DNA of 64,000 bases from the NCBI GenBank assembly GCA_003024785.1, contig PUQB01000872.1:1-64000 (forward strand), in the 5' to 3' direction. The position numbers and the translations under genes are program-made. Of this stretch, positions 22,720-34,419 are shown piece after piece. The notes under the pieces were generated by a model, which saw only the letters and a program-made list of their open reading frames with translations, ran no database searches and was not told the DNA's origin. Within the stretch, counting starts at the first letter, position 1. Each line of letters begins with the position of its first letter. This DNA is from Selaginella tamariscina. Lineage: Eukaryota; Streptophyta; Lycopodiopsida; Selaginellales; Selaginellaceae.

Positions 22720-24424
22720 TCGGGCATGGACAGGGTGCGGCGTGCTTTCGACCTTGCCTCCTCCATTTCTGCGTACTCCAGCCTGGGGAGGCTATTCCGG
22801 CGACCGAGATGGAGTTCAGGGACACAAGACCGCAGTATGCCTGCCAGTTTCAGCAGGTACGCTTCTATCTGAGTGTGTGAAGAAGCTGAGGGCATGGTCC
22901 GGTGCTGCCGAAGTTCACGGCCTGGACCCGGAGGAGGGGTTGTGGATAGCGGTTACACCTGAGGTTATGTCCTACGTTTGCCATGAAAATGAGGTGTTTC
23001 ACTTCAAGCTAGTCGTCATACAGGAGTCGATTACAGCCAGGATTGGGCACGGACCGTCTTGCAACCCTTTCCGTACTCTGTGGTAGAAATGGAAGGCTTA
23101 CGCCAAGCCTTGGCGGAGCCGCTACCACTTCCTATCCCCCTTGGCGATGCTCCTTACGCAAGTCTTGCACCGGATCTTACTCGACTGTTCACGCCTCACA
23201 AGTCATACCCGGCTGATACGGTCTCTTGTCTCACCACGGCCTTCATGACCTCGAACAAGCCAGTGACAGGGGCACTTGGGACCTGGCATTTGTTCTCCTG
23301 TGGAAGAAGCTGCTCTCGTTTCTCGAGGTACATGCCATTAGCTTCAACCGCAACCACTTCGGGGCTTCAACTAAGTCTGTCCGGCCGGACTTGATGCTGT
23401 GGGTGATGAACAGGCTATGCGCCAAGTTTGAAGAGAAACGTGACACTCTGGCAGCAGCATTCCAGGACTTGATAGACAAGATCTGCAACCTTCGGTAGCT
23501 TACTATGGGCCGGTGCAGTGGATCATAGGGGTTGCTTTAGCACAGGAGGACATGTGCGTGTGGGCGCTGAGGAAGGGGCAGCAACCAGATGACCTTAGTG
23601 GCTATTTGAACATGGGATCGCAGGTGCACAGGGCTACTTGCTTACGTCTCTCAATTAATCTCCTCCGGGTGTTTGAGCCTTGCAAACAGCGTTTACAACA
23701 AGCTCACCTACCTGCCCAAGCCATTCGATGTACTGCAGCCAGCTACTTATGGAGGACGAGAGCAGATTACTAGGACGCTGGAAATCAGCTATCCAACTGT
23801 GACAAAGACGATTAAACCGTGGTCGGAGCATGAGGATGAGGGGTTCACCACCTCAGAGTATGTGCAGAGAGCTTTCCAAGCTGCCAGGGAACCTGGTGCA
23901 AGGCTGGTCAAGGCAGAGTCAGCTCCTCACTGGAGGAACAACAGGTACAAGGTGGTGATGCAGCCCGTGGGATTTGAGCGGCTGGTTTCGACTGAAGATG
24001 AGCTGCGGGGGGCGGTGAGAGACGTGCTGAAAGGCTTGGGACGCTGCATGAGGCAGGGCTGGTGCACAGGGACGTCAAGTGGAAGAACATCCTGAACACG
24101 GAGCAAGGCGAGTGGATGCTCATCGATATGGAAACTGTGTGGGCGCGCGACCACGAGCCCAAGTGCTGCCCCCTTCGAGTTTGGGACGATATGTGTCTTG
24201 TTAAAGGAAAGTACACTGTGCAGTCGGATCTCTACCTTGTCGGCAAGCTCATGGACATCGTCCTCAACCTCAGCCCTGCAGGCGCGAGTTTCAAGTCCAA
24301 GCTTCTGAATCACGAGTTTGCAAGTGCTCAGCAGGCACTCGCACACGACTACTTGCTCTGCTATGTGATACCATTTTGTATTGAGCAATCCAATGAACGA
24401 ATTTATGATCATCAATTTAACTAA
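22720..24424 (+). pseudogene. Kinase-like gene fossil (fungal-type/Crinkler-like architecture)
   Basis: Intronless, GC-richer than its surroundings. The downstream half has protein-kinase landmarks: HRDVKWKNIL (catalytic loop, HRDxKxxN) and a metal-binding-loop equivalent in MLIDMETVW. The upstream half has conserved-looking stretches such as SFNRNHFG, SVRPDLMLWVMNRLCAKFEE and WIIGVALAQEDM, which resemble the region ahead of the kinase in fungal-type (FunK1) and Crinkler-associated kinases; that assignment is inference. It is broken, with about five interruptions. Bounded by AT-rich DNA upstream and a copia fossil downstream, so it may have travelled with mobile DNA. Confidence 0.5.
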
Positions 24425-24639
24425 CAAATCAGTTTTTAGTGCTGTCGCTGGTTTTTATAGCCTACCAAGCGTCTTGTTTTTTCCCGTCAGGGCTTTGTAT
24501 CAAGCAATCCAATAAAATTCGCTGGCTTTTACTTATCCTTAATAGTCCCCTGTTGTTTCACAGTGACACTAAACAGTTTTACGATGGTTAATGCAGGTTC
24601 CTGCTCTTTTACAGACTTACTGATTTCTAAACATTCATG

Positions 24640-25520
24640 GAGGACATTTCTTCCAGCAGGCTCCCTCCAATGGTCGTTCCACATTAGGAAGACACATGTA
24701 GACTTCCTCGTCCAACTTTCCTTGGAGGAATGCAGTCTTCACGTCCATTTGGTGGAGTTCGCAGTCAAGTGCTGCTGTCATTGCCCAGAGTACCCTGGCA
24801 GAGGCAAGTCTAAGAAAGTTTTATCAAAGTCGAGTCCCGGTGACAGTGAAAAACCTCTAGCTGCCAGCGGGGCCACCCGTCCGTGTTCATCGTACTTAAC
24901 CTTGAAGATCCACTTGCTGCTGACATCAGATTTGCCCGGAGGTACCTTTGTCAGAGTCCAGGTGGAATTATCGTCGATGGCCTTTTGCCATTGAGCTGCA
25001 TAAGGTCCTGAGATTGCTTCGTCAATGGTTGCAGGTTCGTCGATAGTAGTCGTGCAGTTGAAGTCTGCATGGTGCACCCATGAGAGGTTGCTAGAGGTGC
25101 GAAGAGCTCCTCCTGGTAGGCCAGCATCTTGTCCGTGGGCTTGATAGTGCGAGTGGAGCGGCGAAGTGGCCGGTCAAACGGTGAGGTTGCCGGCGCCTCG
25201 AATGAGTTGTCAGGAGAGTCGGATGTTTCAATACTATCTAGATAGAGATGGCGAATTGTCCGGGTTCGTGGTGGGTGGTGACTGAGTGCTGACTGGTGCC
25301 GGGGTGTTGTCCCGTTCGCTCTCCGAGTCCGAATCGAAAACTGTGTCTGCCTGAGGTTCGTGAGCGAGCTACCCAAGGAGAAGCCTGTTCGTCGGAGGTT
25401 ACGCTTCGTCGAATGTAAAGGCGTCTAGTAAGATGCATGTAGGTGGTTGCTCCAAATACTCGAAGCTTTGGGGGGTGATGATTTAGAAGGTACGTTGAAG
25501 TGTTGACGGTTGATGTTACG
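24640..25520 (-). mobile_element. Ty1/copia retrotransposon fossil (partial pol)
   Basis: Minus-strand remains of copia pol: the integrase C-terminal region (PPKLRVFGATTYMH), the linker with LRRSTRTIKPTDKM, and the start of reverse transcriptase (WTLTKVPPGK, KWIFKVKYDEHGRV, LDCELHQMDVKTAFLQGKLD). No LTRs, gag, protease or RNase H were found. It is broken (a handful of interruptions) and truncated at both ends, so an old copy. Confidence 0.85.
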
Positions 25521-26181
25521 CTAAATTCCCTTTGCCACTACCTTCCTTTGGAGCCCAAGCTCCTTGTAGTTTGTGGACTGTGAAGCAAAAACTGGCCACT
25601 GCCTACGCGATTTCCCCGTCTCTGCTAGTGGTCGACGGCAGTGGTGCACACAGGGGCATGGTATTCTTACGTACACAGCGAGAGCCCAACACCTGATTGC
25701 TGGAATATAGAGAGCAGTTTTTCATCGCAGGCGTTACTGGTACAGAACAAGCCCCTTCATGTCCTTGTTGCTGATTGGTGTTTGCAGGACATAATGATTA
25801 GTGGCAATATGGCATCTTCGGTCGGACAAGATTGTGTTGGTGAGCAAAGTGCCTGTACACCTTATGAAGCTTGCATTTGATGGTTGTCTTCGGTGCTCTG
25901 CTGATGAGTTGAATGGCCGAGTCAATTTTCTGGACGGGACTATGGAGAAGAAGAAGCGGCTGCTCCTTTTCTACGATATCCAAAAGAATGCGTGGAATAT
26001 CCACACATGACCTGTTTGAACGTTAATATCGACCGTGAACATGTTTGGTTGCAAGAGTATAATACATACGGGTTTATACTTACAAGAATTGAAGTCAAAA
26101 TCCTAAACCAAGTCAGTGGATGCCCGTAGCAGATAAGTGTAATATTATGCACCTTATGATTTTCTACCTCCGGGTAAGACA

Positions 26182-26224
<43 letters not shown>

Positions 26225-26891
26225 TTCTATTCTTACTTACATTCAGGGTACATCTAGACTTTGAACATGGACATATATATACACAGGGAGAAGACAGCGT
26301 GGATTGCAATGCCGACGTGTATACGGATCTCCCCAGATCTTCACAGGCATGCATTTCATTATCTTGTAATACGGTCTCCCCAGTATTAGCTTCTTAGTAT
26401 CTGAAATTCAACTGTTTTATTCACTTTATTAAAATCTATTTTTATAATGTTTTATAATTTAATAGTATAAATTAGTTAATAGTTTGATATATAAATTAGA
26501 AATTATAGTGTTTATGTCTAATATGCATTATCATCACAAATACGTACATAGATAGCTTTGTAGATCTAGATATGTATATATCACTGGAAACCGAAATGTA
26601 TTAACAAATCACTATCATGCTTTGTGTATATACCCAGAACGCACGAGGCTCTATACGAAGTGTCAATTACAGGACTTGAACTGGAATCTTAGTTGCAGTG
26701 CCACGTTTGAACGACGATAGGATATTCTTTCATGCCAGGTGTCCTCCAACACGTGGACATCAGGGATATCTCCACGTATTTAGCAATGTGTTAACCTACA
26801 CAGAGCTGTTGCAAGTTTGGCTGCAAATATCTAAAGTAAGTTGTGATTCTATAATAATTTCTAAATTGCCAATTCTTATATGTTCTAGGAA
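25521..26891. other. Spacer upstream of DHAR
   Basis: 25521-26010 is balanced in composition and open in pieces on both strands, perhaps more old transposon sequence; no motif recognised. Then an (AT)n tract at 26184-26219. A G-box CACGTG lies at 26750-26755. CTAAA followed by GTAAGT at 26836 and a TTCTAG just before 26890 suggest a 5'-UTR intron ahead of the DHAR start codon. Confidence 0.4.
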
Positions 26892-28158
26892 ATGCAGGCT
26901 GGGAATTTTGTGTGTATTCTAGGTGCTGCTTCTTCAAGGCTTGCAAAATCGAGTGCAACTTTGGTGGCATTTTCTAAACAAGCCAGATTAAGAAGGTGTA
27001 GAATTTCTGCCATGGCCGATGTATCCAATGAACAGCTTGAAGTGTTTGGCAAGGCTGCCACTGGTACTGGAAGTCCTAGCAACCAGCGTGGAGACTGTAA
27101 GTAATAATACATATTTTTATCAGTTTTTTTTATAAATAATTGATTTTATTAATTAATTAAATGATTATTATTTGGTATTTATTAAAAAACTTTCAAGTTT
27201 TACAGGTCCCTTTTCTCAACGCATTTACATGGTGCTAGAAGGTAAGCTTCTATTAATCCATGGTGTTTGCGGTTTGATACTGGTCTTTCTTGCAGAGAAG
27301 AATATTCCGTACAAAGCGACGTACGTTGAGGAAGGGCCTGACAAACCAGACTGGTAAACACACACGCACGCACGCACGCACGCTTTGATTAACACTGTTA
27401 TTACAGGTTTATGAAGAATAATCCATCAGGGTTAATGCCAGTTCTCCGTGATGGTGCGAACTGGATACAAGACTCTGATAAAATATTTGAACACCTGGAG
27501 TCTAAGTTCAAGGAGCCTTGTCTCAAGACACCCCCCGAGTTTAAGAATGTGTAAGTCTTTACTAATGAATATATATTGTTAAGTTAATAAACCCCATTCG
27601 AGTACATAGTAATAGTTATTATTGTTGTACATTCAGGGGGGAGGGGATTTTCCCGGCATTTACAAACTGGTTAAAGTCCACGGACCGAAGTAATCCAGCA
27701 GGGAAGGAGTTTGTTAATGAGCTTATTTCTTTCAACGAGCACTTAAAAGCGCACGTAAGTTAACTGTAGTTTATATGTATATATAGCGTGTGTGTGCTCT
27801 ATATACATACGTAATGTGGTGCTTCAACAGGGACCTTACATAGCAGGAGATAAACCAACGGACTCGGACTTTGCTCTGGTGCCGAAGCTGCGACATGCCC
27901 GTGTTGCCCTTAAGCACTTTATGGATTTTGAAATTCCGAAGAACCTAGATGCTGTGTATAAATACATTGAGGTAAGTTATACCATACATGTGTGTGTGTG
28001 TGTGTGTGCTGAAGTGTGTAAGTATGCAGCTTATGGAGTCGAGGCCGAGCTTCAGGAAGACAGATTCACCAGATGAAATGATTATGAGTGGATGGCAGAA
28101 GAAGTTTGATTTACCAGACAAGATTGAGAAGAATTCTGCTGTTTCCAAAGGCACTTAA
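26892..28158 (+). CDS. DHAR: Dehydroascorbate reductase, probably plastid-targeted
   Basis: GST-superfamily enzyme that reduces dehydroascorbate to ascorbate with glutathione in the ascorbate-glutathione cycle. Seven exons in one frame: 26892-27096, 27206-27241, 27296-27353, 27407-27550, 27637-27754, 27831-27971, 28030-28158. The first about 40 residues are basic and Ser/Ala-rich (SSRLAKSSATLVAFSKQARL), a likely plastid transit peptide. Exon 2 carries the catalytic CPFSQR; then EKNIPYKATYVEEGPDKPDW, NPSGLMPVLRDG, DSDKIFEHLE, and the C-terminal GST helix region with GDKPTDSDFALVPKL. Ends SAVSKGT. Length and splice phases fit the family; intact. Confidence 0.95.
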
Positions 28159-28683
28159 GTTTGAGATTCCAGAATATGTATGGTATATACTGGAATTCTT
28201 AGAATATGCCAGATATTCCCTTGTTCTTTCTAACACATCGAAAGTAGCATATCTTGTTTTCTTACGCAGTTCATGTTTCTGTATTGCAAATGGCTGACGT
28301 GATACCATATCCTCATGAAGCTACCATGGGACTGGGCTGCATCTCTCGCAGGCTGGCTCATGAAATCCGAGAAGACGTCTACCAAACTCTTTAACATTAT
28401 TGCTCGAACATTGAACTCTTGGACACTATCTAAACTCTTGAACATTATTGACTACTTGAACATTAAAAGCTTGAATTTTATTGTTGAGACCTCATTTACA
28501 AACTTCAGCCAGATTATGAATCATCTATGTTTGATCTATATTTATTGTCAATATGTTTTACTCTCAATAATTTTATACATATACACGATGTACCAAACGT
28601 GTTATTACATTATGTTACAAACATTTTCTCATATATACATATGTATTGTGCTATGTTATATGCAAAATGTTATATGCAACATT
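28159..28683. other. DHAR 3' region
   Basis: No gene seen. Contains a short internal repeat (CTCTTGGACACTATCTAAAC / CTCTTGAACATTATTGACTA pattern at 28410-28470). Ends at the target site of the Harbinger-like element. Confidence 0.5.
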
Positions 28684-29896
28684 GGGCCGATCCGCACATA
28701 GTACACAAACGTAAATTTATGTACTATTTAGCAAATTTTTTTATCCGCACTTAGTACATAAATTTAAAACCAGTACTTAAATTTATGTACCTTAAAAATT
28801 TATGTACTAAACGTTAAAACCATTCTAATCCGCACTTGAATATAAATTTATGTATACTTAACGTAAATTTATATTCCCCGTTCTAATTTTAAACAACCTT
28901 TCCCACGAGTGCATAAAATTTACGAAATACACAAAAATATATTCTATTGAAGATTCTTTAGGGTTCATGGCTGGGACTCGATGGCGTAGTGCAGGTGTAG
29001 CAAATTCGGCCGTGGAAAATCCATTGGCGCCCGCACTCGTGGAAAATCCACCAACACCAAATCTTTCCACAACAAATCCATCCCTGCCAAATCCACCGGT
29101 AAGCTTTTTTTTCATTTTTTATTTTTTAGCTGCATCTGAGTGTAGGAAATAGAGGACAACTTTGAGGTTGTTCGAGGTGCTACAAGGGGTGGGGTCAAAG
29201 ATAAAAACAGGGGAAAAAAACTGGATGCAAGATGAATCGTTGATGCTGGCACAGCTGAAAGGACAAGATATCATCGACCAACAAGAGTCTACAGGTTGCA
29301 ATCGAGGATTGGCATATGATGCATGGTGGGAGGTGATTTCCAAGAAGTTTTAGGAGCAGGGGATTGATTGTGATGCTGATGCATGCTGGAGGAGATGGCT
29401 CAACATTTTGAGTTACTAAAAGAAGGTTCAAGAGAACCAGCTCAAGACTAAGGCATAGAGCTACTTCTCTATGACGAACACTCAAAGAAGGAAGCTCCTT
29501 GGTGTGAAGTTTGAGGACGAGTTGTACAATGTTCTGCGTGGTTTCCTCGGGGCTTGAGCTTCAATTCAACCTCCAAACATTGCCGGTAGCAAGGCGGACA
29601 TTGAGGCTATAGTGATTGTTACAGTTGCTATAAATTTTGAAATTTAAGTATAAAACCATATGCGGATGAACATGTTTTTAAAATTTATGTTTATGTACTA
29701 TGTGCGAACCAAACTCTATTTAGACATAAAATTTGTGCATCAAAATTTATGTATATGTACCATGTGCAGATTAAAATATACTTAAATGGTTTCATAAACT
29801 TAAATTTTAAGTATTATGTGCGAATCAAAGTACTACATAAATTTTAAAACTAAGTTTTAACGAATTTACGTTTGTGTATTATGTGCGGATCGGCCT
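28684..29896 (+). mobile_element. PIF/Harbinger-like element, 1.2 kb, lacking the transposase
   Basis: Near-perfect terminal inverted repeats of about 33 bp start GGCCGATCCGCACATA at 28685 and end with the complement at 29895, with one mismatch. A 3-bp direct ATT lies on each side (28681-28683 and 29897-29899), consistent with the 3-bp target duplication of PIF/Harbinger. Many copies of a TAAATTTATGTAC-like motif crowd both subterminal regions. The interior holds a degenerate Myb/SANT-like gene but no DDE transposase, so the element is non-autonomous. The well-matched ends suggest it is not very old. Confidence 0.85.
28967..29560 (+). pseudogene. Myb/SANT-like second ORF of the Harbinger-like element
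   Basis: Begins MAGTRWRSAGVANSAVENPL with a Pro-rich stretch, then, across frame changes, a trihelix/SANT-like region: NWMQDESLMLAQLKGQDIID, AYDAWWEVISKKF and, in-frame after a stop, DADACWRRWLNILSYYKK-like residues and FEDELYNVLRGFLGA. The spaced tryptophans (NWM, AWW, CWRRW) match the DNA-binding partner protein that PIF/Harbinger elements encode beside the transposase. At least one frame change near 29152 and stops near 29351 and 29418 break it. Confidence 0.65.
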
Positions 29897-29899
29897 ATT

Positions 29900-32389
29900 A
29901 AACACTATGTGTGATTATATTCACACTTGCCCTTAACACATGTGTTAAGTTAACTTATGGAAAAATGTCGTTCACACTTTAATCTCACCATTCACATGAG
30001 TTAAATAACTTAAATCATATCATATCAGTGTTTAACACGTGAATTGTAAATTTTATATTATGTATGATTTATGTAATGTTTATATGCAAAAGTAATTTAC
30101 TTATCGTATTTTAAAATAAAAATCACAAATAACATTAACATTAAATGCATGTGCAAATGGAAAATACATAAAATAATACTTATCATATTTTTAGATAAAA
30201 ATCACACATAACATTAACATTAAATGTATTTGCAAATGGAAAATACATAAAATAATTTTTATATATTTTATGTTATGTTTCTGGTGCAAATGCGCTCACC
30301 TCTTTTATACTTATTAGTAACCCACCTTCAATGAAAAATTAATGCTTTTTATAATTTGTAAAATAAATAAACTCAATAAATTAATATGAATAATGTTTCC
30401 ATGTATGAACATGTATACATACATCTATATAGTTAATTACAATTATTGCTTATCATCAATGTTGTAAGCATGAGAATTAAGTATTTTTAATGACATATTT
30501 AAATTTTTATACTTTGATATCACCCAATGTATTAAGTGTTCTATTTAAAACAAGAAAATCATTATATGTAATATGTAGTCAATACACTAACTCAATTAAA
30601 TACATAACACACATGCAAATAGCGTATATATGTCACACATACATAATTAAACAGTATCTTAAGTGCATGCTAATCATAAACTATCCCTTGTTTGAATAAA
30701 ATGACCTTTACATTAGTCATTTGTCCATTTAGCAAAGGTATAATAAAGGATTTTGTGTTTTATCATTTACTATTTATTTGACAGTTTATTACAATAAAAT
30801 TTTCAGATACACTTATTTCAATCCACTTAACACAATCTGCATTGTTAATATTAAATAAATCAAGAATATTTATGTTTACAATTGATTGAAAAAAAGATTT
30901 TTATATAAATATATAATACATCCTTAGTGATAACATATAAAACATATATGATATTCTTTTATCATAGAGAAAGAAGACATCTAGCAATAACAAGAAAACT
31001 ATAATGTTTTATATATTCGTGTTCAATGATATGTGTTTACATAAAGTATGTGTGTGCACGTGACGTGAATAAGTAAATATTACCTTAAATGCACGCTTCT
31101 TAAAGTTACTTAGTGTTTCTTCAAGTGGGCTTGATTCTTCATACATTTAATTGTTGTTTGTGCCTATATGGAAAAGGAAATAACTATCTTTTCGTTTTCT
31201 TTTTTCAAATGAGATGATTACCCTTTTTTCTCCTTTTTGTACAACCAGTTATAACAAAGATTTATTATGAAAGTAACTTTGTGAAGCAACATGGAAGAAT
31301 AAGAACCCTCTTATCCATGTAAGATTTACATATTTAATTTAACTGCTTCATTTTATTATGATGGTGATATCTTTGTTTCTTAGTTCAAAACCGAATTTTT
31401 TGTCATTGAAAATATCAAGATATAAGTAATCAATTAAGACGTGGTTGTGACTTCATTTTACATAAAAATATTATTAAACCCTACCATAACATGTAAACTA
31501 CATTAGGATTGTAAAGTAAGGTAACACTGGCATACATGCATGCATAAGTTTTAATAAAGCAAAGAAATTTGAAATATGAACCAATATATACTTATTCTTT
31601 TTTTAAAAAATATGTAAGAGTGTGGAACACAATCAAACCCTTTTTTTTTTTAAAAAAAAAAATGTAAAGTGGGAAACATTGTATTGACATGGTTACATTT
31701 TTTGAAGTAGAAGAACAAGATAAAAGAATAGGATGAACTCTTGGATTGGACAATAAATTTCATAATATTAATGGAAAAAAAAATATGATAATGATGAATT
31801 CATATATAACAATGGAAATTATTAAAAATTATGGATGAACTCTTGGATTGGACATATCCATAATTATAACAGCATTTAAAAGATTATTTAAATAAGATAT
31901 GGCTAGTGATAAACCAATTTGTTTTACCAAAGTGGGCCACAATAAATACAGATGTTTGCACTTGTTCTTTTACATTATTAAAGAAAAAAAAAACATAGTG
32001 TTCTTGAAAAATTATAAGAAAAACACACCTCAAATATAAGATACTTTATTAAGAGTCGCTCAAGTACAGTGTGTGAGAAAAAATATTTAATTGTTATTCT
32101 GAATTTTTTTATTTTTATTATGTATTTTAATAATGTGTTGTGTAAGAACAAATATATTTAAGTAACATTTTAATTAAAAATAAATTAACAACATAAATTA
32201 ACATTTCAAGTACATGAGTTAATAAATTAGTAAAAAAAATTATCATATTACGTAAATTTGTATGTCAAAAAAAAAAATGTTAATATTTTTAAAAAATAAA
32301 CAATAAATTAAAAATCTTTATTGAGATTATTAATTTTCATAATAATTCTTAAAATGGGCCTCTAGTAATTATGATGAGCATTAGTAAAA
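29900..32389. other. AT-rich region, no gene seen
   Basis: Stop-rich, AT-rich sequence with poly-A/T runs (for example 31620-31665). Contains the tandem repeat at 30101-30256. Nothing else recognisable. Confidence 0.5.
30101..30256 (+). repeat. Tandem duplication, about 79 bp unit
   Basis: Two adjacent copies share TAACATTAACATTAAATG and GCAAATGGAAAATACATAAA, differing at a few bases. Confidence 0.9.
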
Positions 32390-33740
32390 GAGGGAACAAT
32401 ACCAGAGTTATAATTACTAACCATACTATTTCAAAACAAATAAGCAAGATTTTAACGACCTAAATTAACTATCTAATTCACATTTTGGTATGGGGAGAAT
32501 TTACTGTTGGATTTACATATGACATAGAAAATACAAGTCCTTTTAGTCTTTATTAATAAAGATGATTCTTCCATTATTGTATGTGCTTTTTTATAGTTTC
32601 TAATTGACGTAAGTGTCAATATATTTAAAGACTTTAATGAACACATGGATGAACACTAGCTACTACTTAATCTTGTAACAAGGTCTAGTAACTCAAGGGT
32701 GTCTTTGCAATAATTTAGCTTTTTAATAACGGTAAAATAATTACTGTTAGGGATTGGTATAATTACACATGTGTGAGTTAAAGATTGTAGTATATTTACT
32801 TTTAATATCATGGATTAATTTTGTTGACTTAGACCATAAACCCTAATTTTCTAATAAAAAATTTATGAAATTAAATTTATATATTTGATTTAATTTAAAA
32901 TTATTAAAAAATATTATATAAATTAATTTAAAGTTTATTAATTTAAATTATTTAGTAATTTATGATCTAAATTAAAATTGTTAATTCATGTTTAACATGC
33001 TTAACATTCTTGCACATCAAAAGCATTTATAAGGGAAGCCCTTGAACTTGGGACCTACTTTAATTAAAAGAGATTGAGTCATGTGAAATTAAATAGCAAA
33101 GGGCTCTTTTTTATTCATTATGCAACTCCTTTAACATTTCAAAGGCTTCGTATGGTTGAAGCTATAACAATGCATGAGAACTTGCACATGACTCCATTCT
33201 TAATAATACTCGATTGTTTGCACTTACTCTATGTTCAACACAATCGATAATGCTAGGTGCTTCATGTGCTTTTGTGGAAACAAAGGCATTTGGGGAGGTG
33301 ATTAAAAGGCCATGAAATCCTCATCCCTAGTGAAGGGTCTAAATGGTAAGGCACTCATTTTAATAGGATGATGTTATTATGACACATTGAAAGTAGTTGT
33401 GCAAATGCATCCTAGATGTTAATCCATCCACACTGGATGTAATGGTTACGCTCCCTCATGCAGGAGGCAAATGCTATTGGGTCAAGCTAAGGCTCGAGTT
33501 CAACCTTGTGTTGAGTGGCTTTCTCACAATGACATCGTGGAAATTGTCCAACAATACTAATTCAACTTTTGTATGCTTACTTTTGAAATATCAAGTATAT
33601 TAATATAGTAACACCAATTCAACTTTTGTTTGAAACATTGAGTATAATACAATATAATAATTCAACTTTTGTGATGTTTATTTTTGAAACATTGAGTATA
33701 ACATGAAAAATAAAGATTTTGTTTGAATTTGTTTTGGAAT
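32390..33740. repeat. Dispersed repeat, copy B (left part)
   Basis: Collinear with 12340-13430 (see shared blocks there), with an extra AT-rich stretch at about 32800-33000. On the plus strand 33410-33600 is open and reads GGKCYWVKLRLEFNLVLSG, not recognised. It runs into SufB-related sequence and the hAT element, so this copy has been rearranged relative to copy A. Confidence 0.75.
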
Positions 33741-33783
33741 CTAACACCTCTTTTATGTTTTGACAACACACATAGAAAAAAAA

Positions 33784-33894
33784 GTTGATTGTAAGTGGCT
33801 TTTGCCATGATATATTTAATGAGATGCCAAACGAGTTCAAGAGTGAGCTATATGGGTTGCTCACTCTTAAACGTGAAGGCTCTATTGATTGATA
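33784..33894 (+). pseudogene. SufB C-terminal fragment, plus strand
   Basis: Reads VSGFCHDIFNEMPNEFKSEL then YGLLTLKREGSID and a stop, matching the SufB C-terminus (ISGFCRDVFNELP region). It is in opposite orientation to the SufB pieces that start immediately after it. Confidence 0.7.
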
Positions 33895-34340
33895 CCTCTT
33901 TGTTGAAAGTAAAATAGTTGTTCATCGTTGATCTTAGATGTGCTAGTTTTCATGCTTGATCTTAGCCGTTGGATTCTTTATTTGGATAAGTATTGGTTGC
34001 AAACTCATCTCCAAGGAGCAATGAATCAATCACAATGCGTGAAGTTCATGACACCAGTTGTGGATGGCTAAATTATATGAGACCTTGGTAGCAATTGGAA
34101 GCATTCCAGCAAACACACCTTTGTTCATTATCATGTTCCTAGTGTTCTTTCCTCCATATATCTACATGTTGACGATTCTTTGTCAAGGCAACCCAGTAAA
34201 ACTTCCCAACATTATTGTCTCCATGTAAGAACATGCTATTGTACTTCCAAGTTAAAGCGGATCCATACTTACTAGAAAATGTGTTTGATTTGTAAAAACC
34301 TTGTTCGCCGTACGCATTTGCATTCTGTTTGCAGAGGGTT
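33895..34340 (-). pseudogene. SufB mid-region fragment, minus strand
   Basis: Minus-strand SufB-like sequence: GSALTWKYN, LHGDNNVGKFYWVALT, then in shifted frames LLGDEFATNTYP, IKNPTAKIKHE and INDEQLFYFQQRGI, in the order expected for SufB. Broken by several frame changes and stops. The KFYWVALT block and its neighbours match SufB GEFYSVALT. It lies next to the 5' end of the hAT element. Confidence 0.7.
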
Positions 34341-34419
34341 GCCAAATTAAACGAATATTTCAAGTTAAACAAATATTCCAAGTTAAACTGAATTTTTTAC
34401 AATCTTTTACGTTTCTTTC

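Noticed and set aside
24778-25077. Copia reading frame as a host gene
   Set aside because: Motifs are those of reverse transcriptase from a copia element, and the frame is isolated and truncated.
25810-26010. Open plus-strand frame of 67 codons near the copia fossil
   Set aside because: Protein-like composition but no start context, no splice partners and no recognised domain; noted only as unassigned sequence.
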